This document shows, in pieces, positions 22,501 to 32,100 of a DNA stretch of 64,000 bases. The notes beneath the pieces are model-generated. The model was not told the DNA's origin and did no database searches. It saw only the letters and a program-made list of their open reading frames with translations. Within the stretch, counting starts at the first letter, position 1. Each line of letters opens with the position of its first letter. The DNA lies in the NCBI GenBank assembly GCA_951799405.1, contig OX637339.1:19282001-19346000 (forward strand), in the 5' to 3' direction. Both the position numbers and the translations under genes were made by a program. This DNA comes from Agapetus fuscipes. Taxonomy: Eukaryota > Arthropoda > Insecta > Trichoptera > Glossosomatidae.

Positions 22501-24194
22501 CGTTCCCACTTGTCGGGTGTCGGATCCGTATATTCATCAGAGGTTCCAGTGGCAGAACATTTCGGACAAAATCGGTTTCCGACAAGTGTGAATAGCTCCA
22601 TACATAATGTTCTGCCACTGGAACCTCCGATCAATATACGGATCCGACACCCGACAAGGTGGGAACGGGCTCTTACGAGTCCTTAAAAGGGGGTTATATG
22701 TAAAGAGGCAGATCCATACAAGTCTGACGTTTGCTCACCGAGGAAACGTCAGACGTCGTTCAGGAAATTGGTATTTTATTCCAACAGTCTTTGTCCGTAG
22801 TTATAACAACTTAACTGATGTTCTTACGAATAGATTTGGACTAAATTTATCCATTAAATCCAAGACAATACAAACATCATTTTGGGATTCCTAATTTGTT
22901 CAAATGACACAACAATTTTGGTATGAACCCTTTACAATTTTAAAACAGGTGCTTACATTTTTTACTTCATTTTTCAGGTGCATCATCTACCGATGGCGGT
23001 AAATACGTCCCAAGAGCTGTTCTACTGGATTTGGAACCTGGAACTATGGATGCTGTAAGGTCTGGAGCCTATGGGAAACTCTTCCGTCCTGATAACTTCG
23101 TGTTTGGTCAATCTGGTGCCGGAAACAACTGGGCCAAAGGTCACTACACAGAAGGAGCAGAGCTAGTAGATTCAGTGCTCGATGTGGTCAGAAAAGAATG
23201 TGAAAATTGCGACTGTTTGCAAGGCTTCCAACTGACCCATTCTTTGGGTGGAGGCACAGGTTCTGGAATGGGAACTTTGCTGATTTCCAAAATAAGAGAA
23301 GAATACCCTGATAGAATCATGAACACGTATTCTGTTGTTCCATCACCCAAAGTATCAGATACCGTTGTTGAACCTTACAATGCAACCCTTTCGATCCACC
23401 AACTGATTGAAAACACAGATGAAACATACTGCATCGACAATGAAGCCCTTTACGACATATGCTACAGAACATTGAAGCTACCAAATCCAGGGTACAGCGA
23501 TTTGAACCATTTGGTTTCATTGACCATGTCAGGTGTCACAACTTGCCTTAGATTCCCAGGTCAATTGAACGCGGATTTGCGTAAACTAGCCGTCAACATG
23601 GTTCCATTCCCACGCTTGCACTTTTTCATGCCTGGTTTTGCACCGCTCACATCACGAAGCAATCAAAACTATCGAGCTCTGTCAGTTCCAGAGCTCACAC
23701 AACAAATGTTTGATGCCAAAAATATGATGGCCGCTTGCGATCCGCGCCATGGAAGGTATCTAACAGTAGCTGCCATCTTTAGAGGTCGCATGTCAATGAA
23801 GGAAGTTGATGAACAGATGCTGCACATCCAGAACAAGAATTCTCCTTATTTCGTTGAATGGATTCCGAATAATGTGAAGACAGCTGTTTGCGATATTCCT
23901 CCTAGAGGTTTAAGCATGTCTGCTACTTTCATTGGCAACACCACAGCGATCCAGGAGCTGTTCAAGCGGATCTCTGAGCAGTTCAACGCCATGTTCCGTC
24001 GCAAGGCTTTCCTGCATTGGTACACTGGGGAAGGAATGGATGAAATGGAGTTTACAGAAGCTGAGAGTAACATGAATGACTTGGTGGCTGAATACCAGCA
24101 GTACCAGGAGGCTGCTCTTGATGATGACGCTGAATTTGTCCAGGATGAGATGGAAGGAGAAGAACTGGCACAAGCGGAGGATGCTCAATGCTAA
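10503..24194 (+). CDS. betaTub60D: Beta3-tubulin gene (insect betaTub60D type), three coding exons
   Basis: Beta subunit of the tubulin heterodimer, which binds GTP and polymerises into microtubules in the cytosol. Exons 10503-10559, 21721-21829 and 22978-24194 join in frame with GT..AG introns to give 460 residues. Visible: MREI N-terminus (the beta-tubulin mRNA autoregulation signal), the GTP-binding GGGTGSG at about residues 146-152, and the full core through [15 protein letters not shown]. About six extra residues (57-62, ASSTDG) precede GGKYVPR. Drosophila beta3 is known to have an insertion at this spot, and ECENCDC also matches that isotype, so I assign beta3. The C-terminal tail is acidic and unusually ends in Cys. 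Intron 1 (10560-21720) is packed with repeats. A non-coding 5' exon may exist upstream. No stop or frameshift seen. Ortholog assignment is by recall, not alignment. Confidence 0.93.
10580..10857 (-). repeat. Family L repeat in tubulin intron 1
   Basis: Reversed copy only about 20 bp beyond the exon 1 donor. Tail is TTATAGAT-type. Confidence 0.65.
10890..11130. repeat. Repeat family C
   Basis: Contains TTCCTATTTTCTACGAAAGG, GTAGTTTAGAAGTTTG and GAGCACTTCCTTATAATTAG, as at 13960-14190, with which it is collinear over about 230 bp. Confidence 0.55.
11325..11735. repeat. Repeat family F (GACGGTTAAAAG ends)
   Basis: Collinear with 29623-30031: CATTTTGATCAAAATTGAG, CCCAAGCAAACAACTGAG, CAATAAATGCCTTTAT, ending TTTTAACCGTCGATATG. 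Ends are inverted (CATATCGACGGTTAAAAG in the 29623 copy), suggesting a non-autonomous DNA transposon of about 400 bp. Confidence 0.55.
11745..11870. repeat. MITE family E fragment
   Basis: GTCGTCACCCGTGCAGGTTG, TATTTTGTTATCGGTTGC and GACGTTTGCTCGCCGAGAAA in order, as in family E elsewhere. One arm only. Confidence 0.5.
12214..12497. repeat. MITE with GGGGCCGTCCAT end (right end missing)
   Basis: Starts GGGGCCGTCCATATATTACG and is collinear, inverted, with the complete element at 63081-63366. It stops at GATGACGTAATCTATG and meets a LINE fragment, so the second terminal repeat is lost. Confidence 0.6.
12500..12570 (-). mobile_element. RTE-like LINE C-terminal fragment
   Basis: Minus-strand translation gives [20 protein letters not shown], the same LINE C-terminal block as at 9430 and 18550. 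Only about 25 codons survive. Confidence 0.5.
12566..13190 (-). repeat. Repeat family F copy split by a family L insertion
   Basis: 12566-12787 matches the right half of family F (GACGGTTAAAAGGCAGTAG .. TTTTGTCACAAGCGCCAT). 13087-13190 continues it (AGGACAAAATCTTGTCG, AACGCAGTTGTTTGCTTGGG). The 12788-13085 insert is a family L copy, so L arrived after F. Confidence 0.6.
12788..13085 (-). repeat. Family L repeat nested in family F
   Basis: Reversed copy with tail AATCTAATCTAATCTAAG. It extends past the usual 5' boundary (13010) into LINE-derived sequence that also occurs at 4650-4740 and 20300-20345. Confidence 0.65.
13475..13802 (-). repeat. SINE-A, near full length
   Basis: From AACGCAACTTAGGTACACATA to the tRNA-like head at 13735-13800 (plus-strand CTACCAACTGAGCTATCGACC). 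Confidence 0.75.
13960..14190. repeat. Repeat family C
   Basis: Same orientation and order as 10890-11130, including ACTATGAGAAGTTAC and CACGATTTCTCAAATCAG. Confidence 0.55.
14380..14600 (+). repeat. Family L remnant interrupted by repeat D
   Basis: Family L pieces (TTTGAGATTTGAGTTTTT, GGCGCAAACTTACATGTG, then TGCAACTGAGATTA) are separated by a repeat D copy with (ATT)n at about 14475-14552. Confidence 0.5.
14718..14836 (-). repeat. Family L repeat, internally deleted
   Basis: A tail-proximal part (AATCTAAATCTAAGTTGCAAAG) is joined directly to the 5' boundary (CCTACCAACCTATAAGTCAAGG), skipping the middle of the element. Confidence 0.55.
14930..16620. repeat. Higher-order minisatellite (GTGGTCCATTGTC array)
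   Basis: Dozens of imperfect 25-35 bp units built around GTGGTCCATTGTC followed by an A-rich linker. A larger period shows in the marker ACAGATTAGTCCATTGTC-like block, near 15530, 15806, 16076 and 16374, i.e. about 270-300 bp. Reading frames across it are by-products of repetition, not genes. It lies in tubulin intron 1 and is split by a family L copy at 15287-15495. Confidence 0.85.
15287..15495 (-). repeat. Family L repeat inserted in the minisatellite
   Basis: Begins after (AAT)n with CTAAGTTGCAAGGATATATTC and ends TTTTTTACAGTATGG, where GTCCACAAAAACAATCC resumes the array. It is close in sequence to the 8430 and 9815 copies. Confidence 0.7.
16860..17245 (+). mobile_element. RTE-like LINE 3' end with (TTACAG)n tail
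   Basis: Out-of-frame remains of [31 protein letters not shown] and [14 protein letters not shown] occur in order. After them come GGAGGCAGCTCTGCAGAGG and a (GTTACA)n tail at 17218-17241. Several frameshifts and stops; non-functional. Confidence 0.65.
17495..17688 (+). repeat. SINE-B, 5'-truncated
   Basis: Starts in the tRNA part (CGTGGGTACGAATCCCGGCG) and keeps the body and the CR1-like 3' part (CGACCAAGCTCGCAGAGG .. GTGTCATTCCCACATAAA). No 5S segment. Confidence 0.65.
17733..18479. mobile_element. Non-autonomous hAT element with 8-bp TSD
   Basis: 747 bp, flanked by TCCCCGAA at 17725-17732 and 18480-18487. The ends are inverted: CAGTGGCGTGACTA and, from the right, CAGTGGCGTGCCTA. The length of the duplication and the CAGTG end fit hAT. 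No transposase-like translation seen. Confidence 0.85.
18529..19002 (+). mobile_element. LINE 3' end: RT C-terminus plus family L 3' UTR
   Basis: About 18545-18645 encodes [20 protein letters not shown], then LICDVGG and stop. A linker of about 120 bp leads to a full family L unit (18755-18985) and a (TTAGA)n tail. Inserted into SINE-A. Confidence 0.65.
19270..19515 (+). repeat. Family L repeat
   Basis: Forward copy from GGCTGACCACCCATACTG to GCTTAGATTTAGATTAGATT. Confidence 0.7.
19636..19796. repeat. MITE family E fragment
   Basis: Contains TTTTCTCGGCGGGCAAACGG and GAACTGCCGGCCCTTAGCAA, the reverse of the family E arm. It ends where the next family L copy begins. Confidence 0.45.
19797..20310 (-). 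repeat. Family L copy split by a MITE
   Basis: Tail side 19797-19823 (CTAATCTAATCTAAGTTGCA) and remainder 20082-20310. The 19824-20081 insert is a MITE with inverted ends. Confidence 0.6.
19824..20081. repeat. 258-bp MITE in family L
   Basis: Ends CGCTGCCTTAGTTCTTGTTT and, from the right, CGCTCCCCCAGTTCTTGTTT are inverted repeats that continue into GTATAGACCA on both sides. A 2-4 bp AT-rich TSD is possible but not certain. Confidence 0.6.
20365..20455. repeat. MITE family E end fragment
   Basis: GATAACAAAATATTTGTTTG, CCTTTTCCCTAGCAATTC and GACGTGCAGACCTC-like end, as at 26560-26640. Confidence 0.45.
20465..20712 (-). repeat. Family L repeat
   Basis: Reversed copy; the 5' boundary CCTATAAATCAAGGAA lies at 20697-20712. 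Confidence 0.65.
20819..20890 (+). mobile_element. RTE-like LINE 3' terminal fragment
   Basis: ATGGAGGCAGCTCTGCAGAG and GACAGAGCTACAGTTACAG match the end of the 16860-17245 LINE. Only the last 70 bp remain. 20890-21150 shows nothing recognised. Confidence 0.55.
21155..21680. repeat. 56-bp minisatellite in tubulin intron 1
   Basis: About nine tandem copies of a 56-bp unit, typified by GACCTGTCTTTACAAGAGGA then TGGCGACCAGTAGAGACAAA. Two unit types (ATTGCTAGAACAATGAG and ATGCATAGCACAACAAG) partly alternate. The array stops about 40 bp before the exon 2 acceptor. Confidence 0.85.
21721..21829 (+). CDS. betaTub60D: Beta3-tubulin coding exon 2
   Basis: Acceptor TTTTGTTTCAG at 21720, phase 0 in. 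Codes [20 protein letters not shown] then [16 protein letters not shown]. Ends with one base of a Gly codon (phase 1) before GTATTA. The typical beta-tubulin FWE..DLQLERI..YYNEA block is intact. Confidence 0.95.
22495..22673. repeat. 179-bp palindromic MITE with TA target duplication
   Basis: Long inverted arms begin AGAGCCCGTTCCCAC and continue through GGATCCGTATAT and GGTTCCAGTGGCAGAACAT. TA flanks both ends (22493-22494, 22674-22675), as for Tc1/mariner-derived MITEs. It lies in tubulin intron 2. Confidence 0.75.
22978..24194 (+). CDS. betaTub60D: Beta3-tubulin coding exon 3
   Basis: Acceptor ATTTTTCAG at 22977. Begins with two bases completing Gly56, then [20 protein letters not shown]. 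Contains [47 protein letters not shown] and [15 protein letters not shown]. Stop TAA at 24192-24194. Encodes most of the protein as one large terminal exon. Confidence 0.96.
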
Positions 24195-24315
24195 AATTGG
24201 CACCAAAATCCAAAACCAAACCAACCTAGATTACCCAAAGATCTAATTATTACCAAATTAATGAGTCGGAACAGAGTTTCAAACAAAAGAGGGTAAACTA
24301 TTTGACATAGACAAA

Positions 24316-24600
24316 ATATTTGTGAGGTCACACGGCCGAGTTGCTAGGGCAAAAGTAAATGAATTTTGGTGATTAGTTGCAGGCTAGGCGTGTGATGTTT
24401 ACCCAGGGAGAAGAAATCAAATTTGGAACATCCATGTCGAAACAAATACTCAAACCATTGTGAATGCTGAGCAAATTTGATTTTTGACGGGCAAGCATCG
24501 CAGGTCTATGTGATTCGAGTCATTAGCGACTAGTAACAAAATATTACTTAGCTTTTTCCCTAGCAATCAGGGTGGGTGGCGTCCCATTTCTTATTATCTA
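24316..24600. repeat. MITE family E, both arms
   Basis: Left arm GTCACACGGCCGAGTTGCTA; right arm in reverse CACCCTGATTGCTAGGGAAA. The middle contains AAATTTGATTT-like inverted sequence. Lies about 120 bp after the tubulin stop, so it may be in or near the 3' UTR. Confidence 0.6.
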
Positions 24601-24854
24601 TGACATTTTTGCTGACTCCATTGTTAAAATAGTACCCAATTTAATGTTATTATGGATCATTATTATAAACACTTCTGAGCGTTAAGCTATACTTATCAGT
24701 ATGAGAAAGAACTCATTTAAGTTGAAGTTTTAGTTAGGCGTTTGGGTGTTTATAATACAACCCTATGTCGTTCTTTCATATGTGCTTTTACTAGACCTAA
24801 GTATGATTTTAGTTACAAAATCAAACCTTCTGAATACATAAATGTTTTATGCTA

Positions 24855-25100
24855 ATTTATTTTATGAATGCTGTTTTCTGTGAATCACACCTCAAAAACC
24901 CTCTGCGAGCTTGGTCCTTGCTACATAAAATGCCAATTTTATTCTCAAGCAAGACTGATGGACCCTTGATAACTGGTCTTTAGTAAATGCAGATGAACAA
25001 GTTTCAACAAAGCAAAGAGCATACCCAGGAATTGAACCCTCTATTTTCTGATTACCAGCCCAAAGTGTTAGCCACCAAACTACGGACTGGTTTTCCGTAG
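24855..25100 (-). repeat. SINE-B, old copy
   Basis: Reversed body with CTCTGCGAGCTTGGTC, then GAACCCTCTATTTTCTGATT in the tRNA region and ACTACGGACTGG at the head. More diverged than other copies. Confidence 0.6.
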
Positions 25101-25204
25101 CCTATTGAGTTTTATATTTAGAGTATATGTTTATGAAGAATGGTTTTATAAACAATGTCGAAGGTTAGATTCTATACATGATTCTTTTTGTCATTGGAAT
25201 ATTA

Positions 25205-25680
25205 GAAGGCGTCAGAGGCGAAGATCCAGACTCTCCATCCACTTCCCTGCTCCTGGCGTGGCTTCGTGGAGGACTTTCAGGCCAGGAGGGTGTCTCCTGA
25301 TGGGGCACTCCTCCACTATGTGCCGGACAGTCTGATGGTTCTCCGCCCCACAGTCACACCCTGGAGATGGAGCTAATCCCCATCTATTGAACAGAAAGTT
25401 TCAACTGCCTTGCTTGGTGCAGATCTTGTTTAAGGTCGTCAACAGTCCTCTGAACCCTGGCAGACTGATCATTTCATTGTTTTTAACACATTGTTTCTCC
25501 CACATGGACTTCCAATGTAGTCCAGCATCCTTTCTACGATCAAACAATTGACCAGCTGTCATTTGTTGGACTTGATTTTCTTGCTTGGATTCTGGTAGAT
25601 GTCCTTGAAAGCATTTCTCACTCTGTCTACCACTTTTATACCTATTTGAAGATACGACGGAATAAGACATGGCGGTGCCT
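25205..25680 (-). mobile_element. Jockey-like LINE RT C-terminal relic
   Basis: Minus-strand pieces read SLPGFRGLLTTLNKICTKQG, then WGLAPSPGCDCGAENHQTVR and HIVEECPIRRHPPGLKVLHE. The CxCG..QT..H....CP knuckle is typical of Jockey-type pol ends. A frameshift separates the parts. Confidence 0.65.
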
Positions 25681-25766
25681 GAACAGCTGATAGTTGTTTA
25701 ATATAAAATGGATGAGCTGTTGATACGCCCCAATGTTTTATTCCGTCCTATCTTCAAATAGGTATG
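25643..25766. repeat. Short fold-back element
   Basis: ACCTATTTGAAGATACGACG at the left pairs with CCTATCTTCAAATAGGT at the right, and GGAATAAGACA with TGTTTTATTCC. About 120 bp. It borders the LINE relic and lies upstream of SAC1. Confidence 0.55.
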
Positions 25767-26156
25767 GTTAGATCTATCGACGTTCGTCGAGACTTCCACC
25801 CTAGGGATCAATGTTGAGGATGCAATGTTGGAGAGGATCGTCACAATTTTGTTGTCTATGGAATTTGTGCCGAGTTCACTTACGACAGATTGAAGTTGAA
25901 CCTAACCACCCCGATTAAGTATGTAATTTTATTATTAGTATTCTTACGTATTTCGAATAAGCAAATATTTTAACAACATAAATTAAGTATTTAACAACAA
26001 ATTGTCTGATTTAAAATTTGATTTTAAAAAATGTACCAAATAAAAATGTAATTTAATTTGTCGCTGGACATTTTTATTAGATTACAAAAATGGATTGTAC
26101 AAACTACAATGTGGAAAAGGTCAAATCTTTCAATGTTTCATTGGAGTCGTTTCCTT

Positions 26157-26185
26157 ATGTCGTTGGATACGACTCTGATGAAACG
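26157..26185 (+). CDS. Sac1: SAC1 coding exon 1 (start uncertain)
   Basis: Codes MSLDTTLMK plus two bases (CG) before GTGAGA; CG+A makes Arg and continues RFITPEKF in exon 2. The other frame, from ATG 26090, would splice into TGA after four exon 2 codons, so it can only be a uORF. ATG 26109 has A at -3 and would add 16 residues. Confidence 0.55.
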
Positions 26186-29100
26186 GTGAGAAATTCTAAC
26201 TTCTCTACATCCTGGTTCATATTTTTTTGTAAATTTAATGTAGAATTTCAATTTGTTTATCAAAATAACATTTTGTAATTTTATACTTTTGTACTAATAC
26301 GTTAAAATATTCTTTAAATGAATAAAAAATGTTTTTTCATTCCTCATTTTTATTGCTTTCTATTTGCCCATATAATTGGTAGGTATGTCAAGACTTCCCA
26401 CAGGATAAAAATATAAGAGGGAAAAACCTGAGAAGCAATCTATAAAGTAAAAATAAAATGAAAATTAAGGAACATTTTTGAATTTGGAACTTTTTTCTCG
26501 GTGAGCAAACGTCAGTTTTGTTTAGAAGTGCTGTACTTGGCAACCAATCACAACATATTATTAATTGTTTTCCTTTTCCCTAGTGGCCTGGCTGGGTGAC
26601 GTCATAATATTGTCTTTGTCAGTTGACGTGCGGACCTCATTTTATATCTACTTCGATTCGTGATTCTTCGAAATTTAAAACATTTTAAATTTCGCGCTCA
26701 TTTTTTCATTACCATCAGTGTGCTCATACGTAAAAAATAAAATGTAAGGATTTCTTGTTCACGCGCATGTTCTCCCCAAGCATGTACCTTTGCTTGTAAT
26801 TTTTTTGACAATCGGGTTTTTGACACATGTCACCGAAAACGTAAAAAATCCAAAATCCGAAAATGGCAAACACCTCAGACGTCCACGATGATATGAAACT
26901 GTAAGAAAACCAATAAATTCATCCGAATAAACACTCACAAATATAAAACATACAACAAAATGTCGGAATTGCAATATTGTTCATGTAGTATTTTCGTTGC
27001 TCATAAAAAACATGAAAAATGTACTTTTCCGATATCGTGACAGCTTTTTAATGAACTTTGTACGTTCATCTTTAAAATATGTCGTGTGTTTATCTAAAAA
27101 TAGTTCCAAACAAATTCAAATTATTCATGAAAAAATCTTGTTCAAAACTTATATTATATATACAGCATTTGAGCCGTATAGAACCATAACCGGCAATCTA
27201 GGGTTACTTAAGAAAATTGATCTCATTTTTAATTGTAAGAAAATGAGATGTTTGTTGGGGGCTGGTAGGTACTCATTTCTTGTGAATGCTGAGTAAACCT
27301 TTCCGGTGTTTCAATTTTGGTTTGAATCAAGCACCGAAATGATAAACCATTTCTAAGACCCTCGGTAAGGATCAAACCCTAGCCCTCGTGCATAAAATAC
27401 AAGCATTCTACCAACTGAGCTATCGACTAGACTAAATTATTTTTAAATTTTATATAGTTTATCAAAGTCCATTAGGTCCCCTACAATGGTATGGTCCAAC
27501 TGATACGGTGTTGGCACTCGAATTTGCGTTATTGAAACAAGCCCAAGTTCGAACACCGCCTGCGCCGTGTCCTGTCAAGAATAACTTTAATCCTGGTTCA
27601 ACAGATGTCACTGGGCAATTATGAATTAATAATTCATAACAAATATTTAATAATAAATTATTAATTGATAATATTAGTTAATACCTGTTTCCGACCAAGC
27701 AAAATAGATTGTTGAATTGAATTCCTCTTCACAAATCTATTTAAAAAAAAACAAGAAAATTTGAAAGAAGAGTTTGAGCCTTACACGGCCGGTTGATGAT
27801 GCTGGAGAGATGTTTTTCGGGATTCGTTGCCGTGGTCTATGGGAGCTGGAACTTCCTGAAGTTTCTCCCATGTCTACGATGGGCTTCTTGAGCTTGAAAG
27901 TGAAATGATGAAGATTATCTTGACGAAACTGTAATTCACCGACTCAACTCAATCAACCAACTATCCAGAAGTTCCACGGCTGGAAGTCTCATCACCACGG
28001 TAATTCTTACGTACCAAATATTGGTAATATTTGTATAAAGATTAATCAGCTGTTCACTTGCGGCCATCTTGGATTGACAGGTCTTCACGCAAATATTACC
28101 GATATTTGGTTGGTAAGAATTACCGTGGTGATGAGACTTCCAGCCCTGCTTCCACAGACCAAGGCAAGATCCCAGAAAACATCTCTCCAGCAAGTTTAAT
28201 TTATTGGATTCAATAATAATAATAATATTAGGATGATTTATTTGGTGAGCGCTGTTTTTGTGTGTATCACACCTCAAGAGCCCTCTGCGAGCTTGGTCGT
28301 CACTGTAGAAAGCACAAATTCTCAAGCAAGACCCAGTTGTTGCAAGGTTGGATGGACCTTTCAGTAACCGGTCTTTGGTAAAGATTTATGAATTTTTTAA
28401 CCCAGCGAAGAGCACATTTGGAAATATAAATGGTATATTTTTGTGCTGCGCCGGGATTCGAATCCACAACCTTCCATTTACAAGTCCAAAGTGTTTCCAC
28501 TGGACTACGGACTGGTCAATGTTTGTTATCTTATTCCTTGCAGATTTATAACCCCTGAGAAGTTCCTCATAGAGCCAACCATCAACCCCAAAGAGGTCCT
28601 CATCATAGAGAGAGCCAACAACAAGGCCTATGTCCTCGGTAAGTAAAAAACAATGTGATATATCAAGTTGAGGTGGTTCGGGCATCTTGAAAGAATGGAT
28701 GATGAACGACCAACGAAGAAAGTGTGCCAAGGAAATGTCAGAGGAAAGCGTGGAAGGGGAAGAACGACAAAGGAATACACAACCAAGCTAACATATAGTG
28801 TAACTTCTTGCTACGTTATCTCCGAAGCGTTTCGCATGTGGGGAGTGGAGCAGATGTCCGGCCTTACGCTAACTACTTTTACACATTTCTTGTAAAGGCT
28901 GAGTAAACCTAGCCGGTATTTTTATTTTATGTTTGAAATAAACACCGTAACAGGAAATCATTTCTGACATCCTCGGTGGGGATCGAACCCTTGCTCTCGG
29001 CATGGAATGCAAGCATTCTACCAACTGAGCTATCGATTGGACTGTTTACGAGCATGGTCATCGCTACAAAGCGCCAATTCTCAAACAAGACCCAGTTGCT

Positions 29101-32100
29101 GTAAGGCTGGATGAACCTTTTGATGACCGGTCTTTGGTAAAGGTTTATGAATTTTTCAACCCAGCGCAGAGCATATTTGAAAATATAAATGTTATATTTT
29201 TTGTGCTCCGCTTGGATTTGAACCCACAACCTTCCATTTACGAGTCCGAAGTGTTACCACTGGACTGGACTACGGACCAGTCTAAACCGGCACGCTGTAG
29301 TAAACTCTAGATCCTTCCCTAGCACTTTGTATATAAGGCGAGTCTAATTCAAGCAAGAAGAATTCAGTGTGCGTCATTAGACAATAAATTTCATAACCCT
29401 TTACATAAAAATAAAGCCTGCCTACGAATAACTGTTCCAGATCGCAGCAAGTTCCTAGTTCCCGTGGACCAGGCCTACCGCCCCATCTGTGGAGTGCTGG
29501 GCACCATACGCCTGCTCTCTGGGAACCATCTGGTGGTGGCAACACACCGCATCAGGGTAAGCACTTCATCCATCTGTAATAATCCAGGTTGCAAAGATAT
29601 CCCTGACTTTTGAAGAGTACATATCGACGGTTAAAAGCAATATTTTGGTCAAAAATGAGTTTTGAACGATCCTACTTGAAAATTTCCACTCTTTCTAACG
29701 CACTAACTCCCATAGCTCTACAATGATTTTTATGTTGTTTATGCCCAAGCAAACAACTGCGTTTTCAAAGTATAGTTTTGGTGTGACCGACAAGATTTTG
29801 GCCTTTTTTATCCTGAAGGCGCTTGTGACAAAAAAAAAATCGTAAAATCACATAAATAGGAATGCCAATAAATGCCTTTATTTTTTTAATTTTAGAGCTG
29901 TTTTGATTTTAACGATATAATAAAAAATAAAAAAGTTTTGCCATTTTTCTGCAATCTCAAACTTTAAGCTGCTCTCCTGAACAATTTAGTTTATGTCGCT
30001 TATGCCCTACTGCCTTTTAACCGTCAATATGAAAAATTACAAAACGTCAAACAAACAACCGAGCGCTTAGCCTGCCCTTGAGGAATTAACTTGTCTAGAC
30101 TTGCAATGACGTGACTTTGGAACTCAAGCAAACGCCAGGCGTTGGCACACATGTAAGTTGAACTCTTACACAAGCTGAATGTGCACATGTAAAATAAAGC
30201 AAACCTCACAAGAACGTAAACTTTCCACTGCCCGCCGCCTTTTCCTGAAACCGGGCTGGCATTGGCAAAAGTGAATCAAGTTTGTACAGCATGGGAGGTC
30301 AGCTTCATACCAACCTATAAGTCAAGGTCAACATCATTGGTTGCCACTAATTGTAAATTAAAAATGGATTCCCGATTATCACGATTTTTACTTTCTTGCT
30401 GGTCGAAAACCAAAAAAAAGTCTTGTGTTAGTGTGAATTTTTTTTTAAAGTTTTTTACGGAAATGAGTTTTCCTGGTGCAGGCCATGCCAAAAATCACTA
30501 TCTTTCAAAAAATCTGTCCGTCTCCTATTGTCTTCTACATATCTTCAATCCAGTTTCTGACTCTGTATAAATCCCAAATCCGCCATTTACAAATTTCCTG
30601 AAATCTGGGGAGTCTGCTGCATAGAATTCCTTAATCATTTTTAAATATATTTTTAAGTACTGAATTATGTTTAATGTTTTTAGGTTGGCAAAATCAACGG
30701 ACAAGACATATTCCAACTGGCGGGCTCTGAAGTCATTCCCTACAGTCTCTCCACTACACATCTGAACCAGCAGCAGGTCAGTAAATACATTCCCTACAGT
30801 CTCTCCACTACTCATCTGAACCAGCAGCAGGTCAGTAAATACATTCCCTACAGTCTCTCCACTACTCATCTGAACCAGCAGCAGGTCAGTAAATACATTC
30901 CCTACAGTCTCTCCACTACTCATCTGAACCAGCAGCAGGTCAGTAAATACATTCCCTACAGTCTCTCCACTACTCATCTGAACCAGCAGCAGGTCAGTAA
31001 ATACATTCCCTACAGTCTCTCCACTACTCATCTGAACCAGCAGCAGGTCAGTAGATACATTCCCTACAGTCTCTCCACTACTCATCTGAACCAGCAGCAG
31101 GTCAGTAAATACATTCCCTACAGTCTCTCCACTACTCATCTGAACCAGCAGCAGGTCAGTAAATAAATTCAACGTAAGTTTTCCCAGCTCCCGAGGGGGC
31201 TGGTACTCATTTCTATTGAAGGATGAGTAAACCTTGCTCGTATTTTATTTTGCGTTTGAAATAAACACCAAAATGGGAAATCATTTCTGACATCCTCAGT
31301 GAGATTCGATCCTTAGCTCCCGGCGTCCAATACAAGCTCTGTACTGTTATGTAAATAGCACTTAGGTATAAACAAAATAAATAGGGTAGGTGCAGGGTTG
31401 ATAAAAATCATGATTTTTTAAAAAAAAAAAAAAAAAAACGATTAATTTGATTTAAATCGGATTTTTTTAATTTAAATCATTTAATGAAATGATTTTAATG
31501 AAAACCTAAATTAGAGCATGTAAAATAAAAAACCCAGTACCTTTAACCAATAGTTTTTCATTGATTGATATCAGAAATATGACTTTAGTATATAATGTAA
31601 TAAAGGCGGCATCATATTCATATATATATATATATTGTATAATACAATACATATGTTTTACATATTTTACCTTATTTATTTTTATTTAAACTTTTAACCA
31701 AAAACACCAATTTTGCCAACTAGTTGCCCTACTAGTTGTTGTTGTTTGGGCAACTTTATTGCCCAACTTTATTTGCCCAGCCTATTCCTAATTTTACTGT
31801 GGACTAAATTAAATGAGGAAAATACTTGCTCCACACCCGCAGAAGAAGCGGTGGCTGTGAGCAGCTGTTTGATTATATCCAAATCATCCTCAGTTATACA
31901 TTTCTTCATGTTTGCTAAGGCGAGCCACCAGTCTAGGGCGTCAGTGTTTTTCATTACCTCTTCGTCCACTAGGACCCCTGTGAATGGCTCGGTTTTTTCA
32001 TTTATCTTTATAATTATTTTATTTAGATTTTTTTTTCCTTTGTGTCTGTATTTATCCTGCAAAAATTTCAAGGCTTCTTCAGATTCCTTCGCTGATAATT

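Noticed and set aside
23144..24224. Minus-strand frames of 67-104 codons opposite tubulin exon 3
   Set aside because: Shadows of a strongly conserved coding exon on the plus strand.
26090..26278. A 62-residue protein starting at ATG 26090
   Set aside because: The donor at 26186 and the phase of exon 2 point to another frame as SAC1. The frame ends in AT-rich intron-like sequence.
30525..31172. A 215-codon minus-strand frame with eight copies of [18 protein letters not shown]
   Set aside because: It is the antisense of the 54-bp exon 4 donor repeat. The period is a multiple of three, so any open frame stays open. No start context or independent support.
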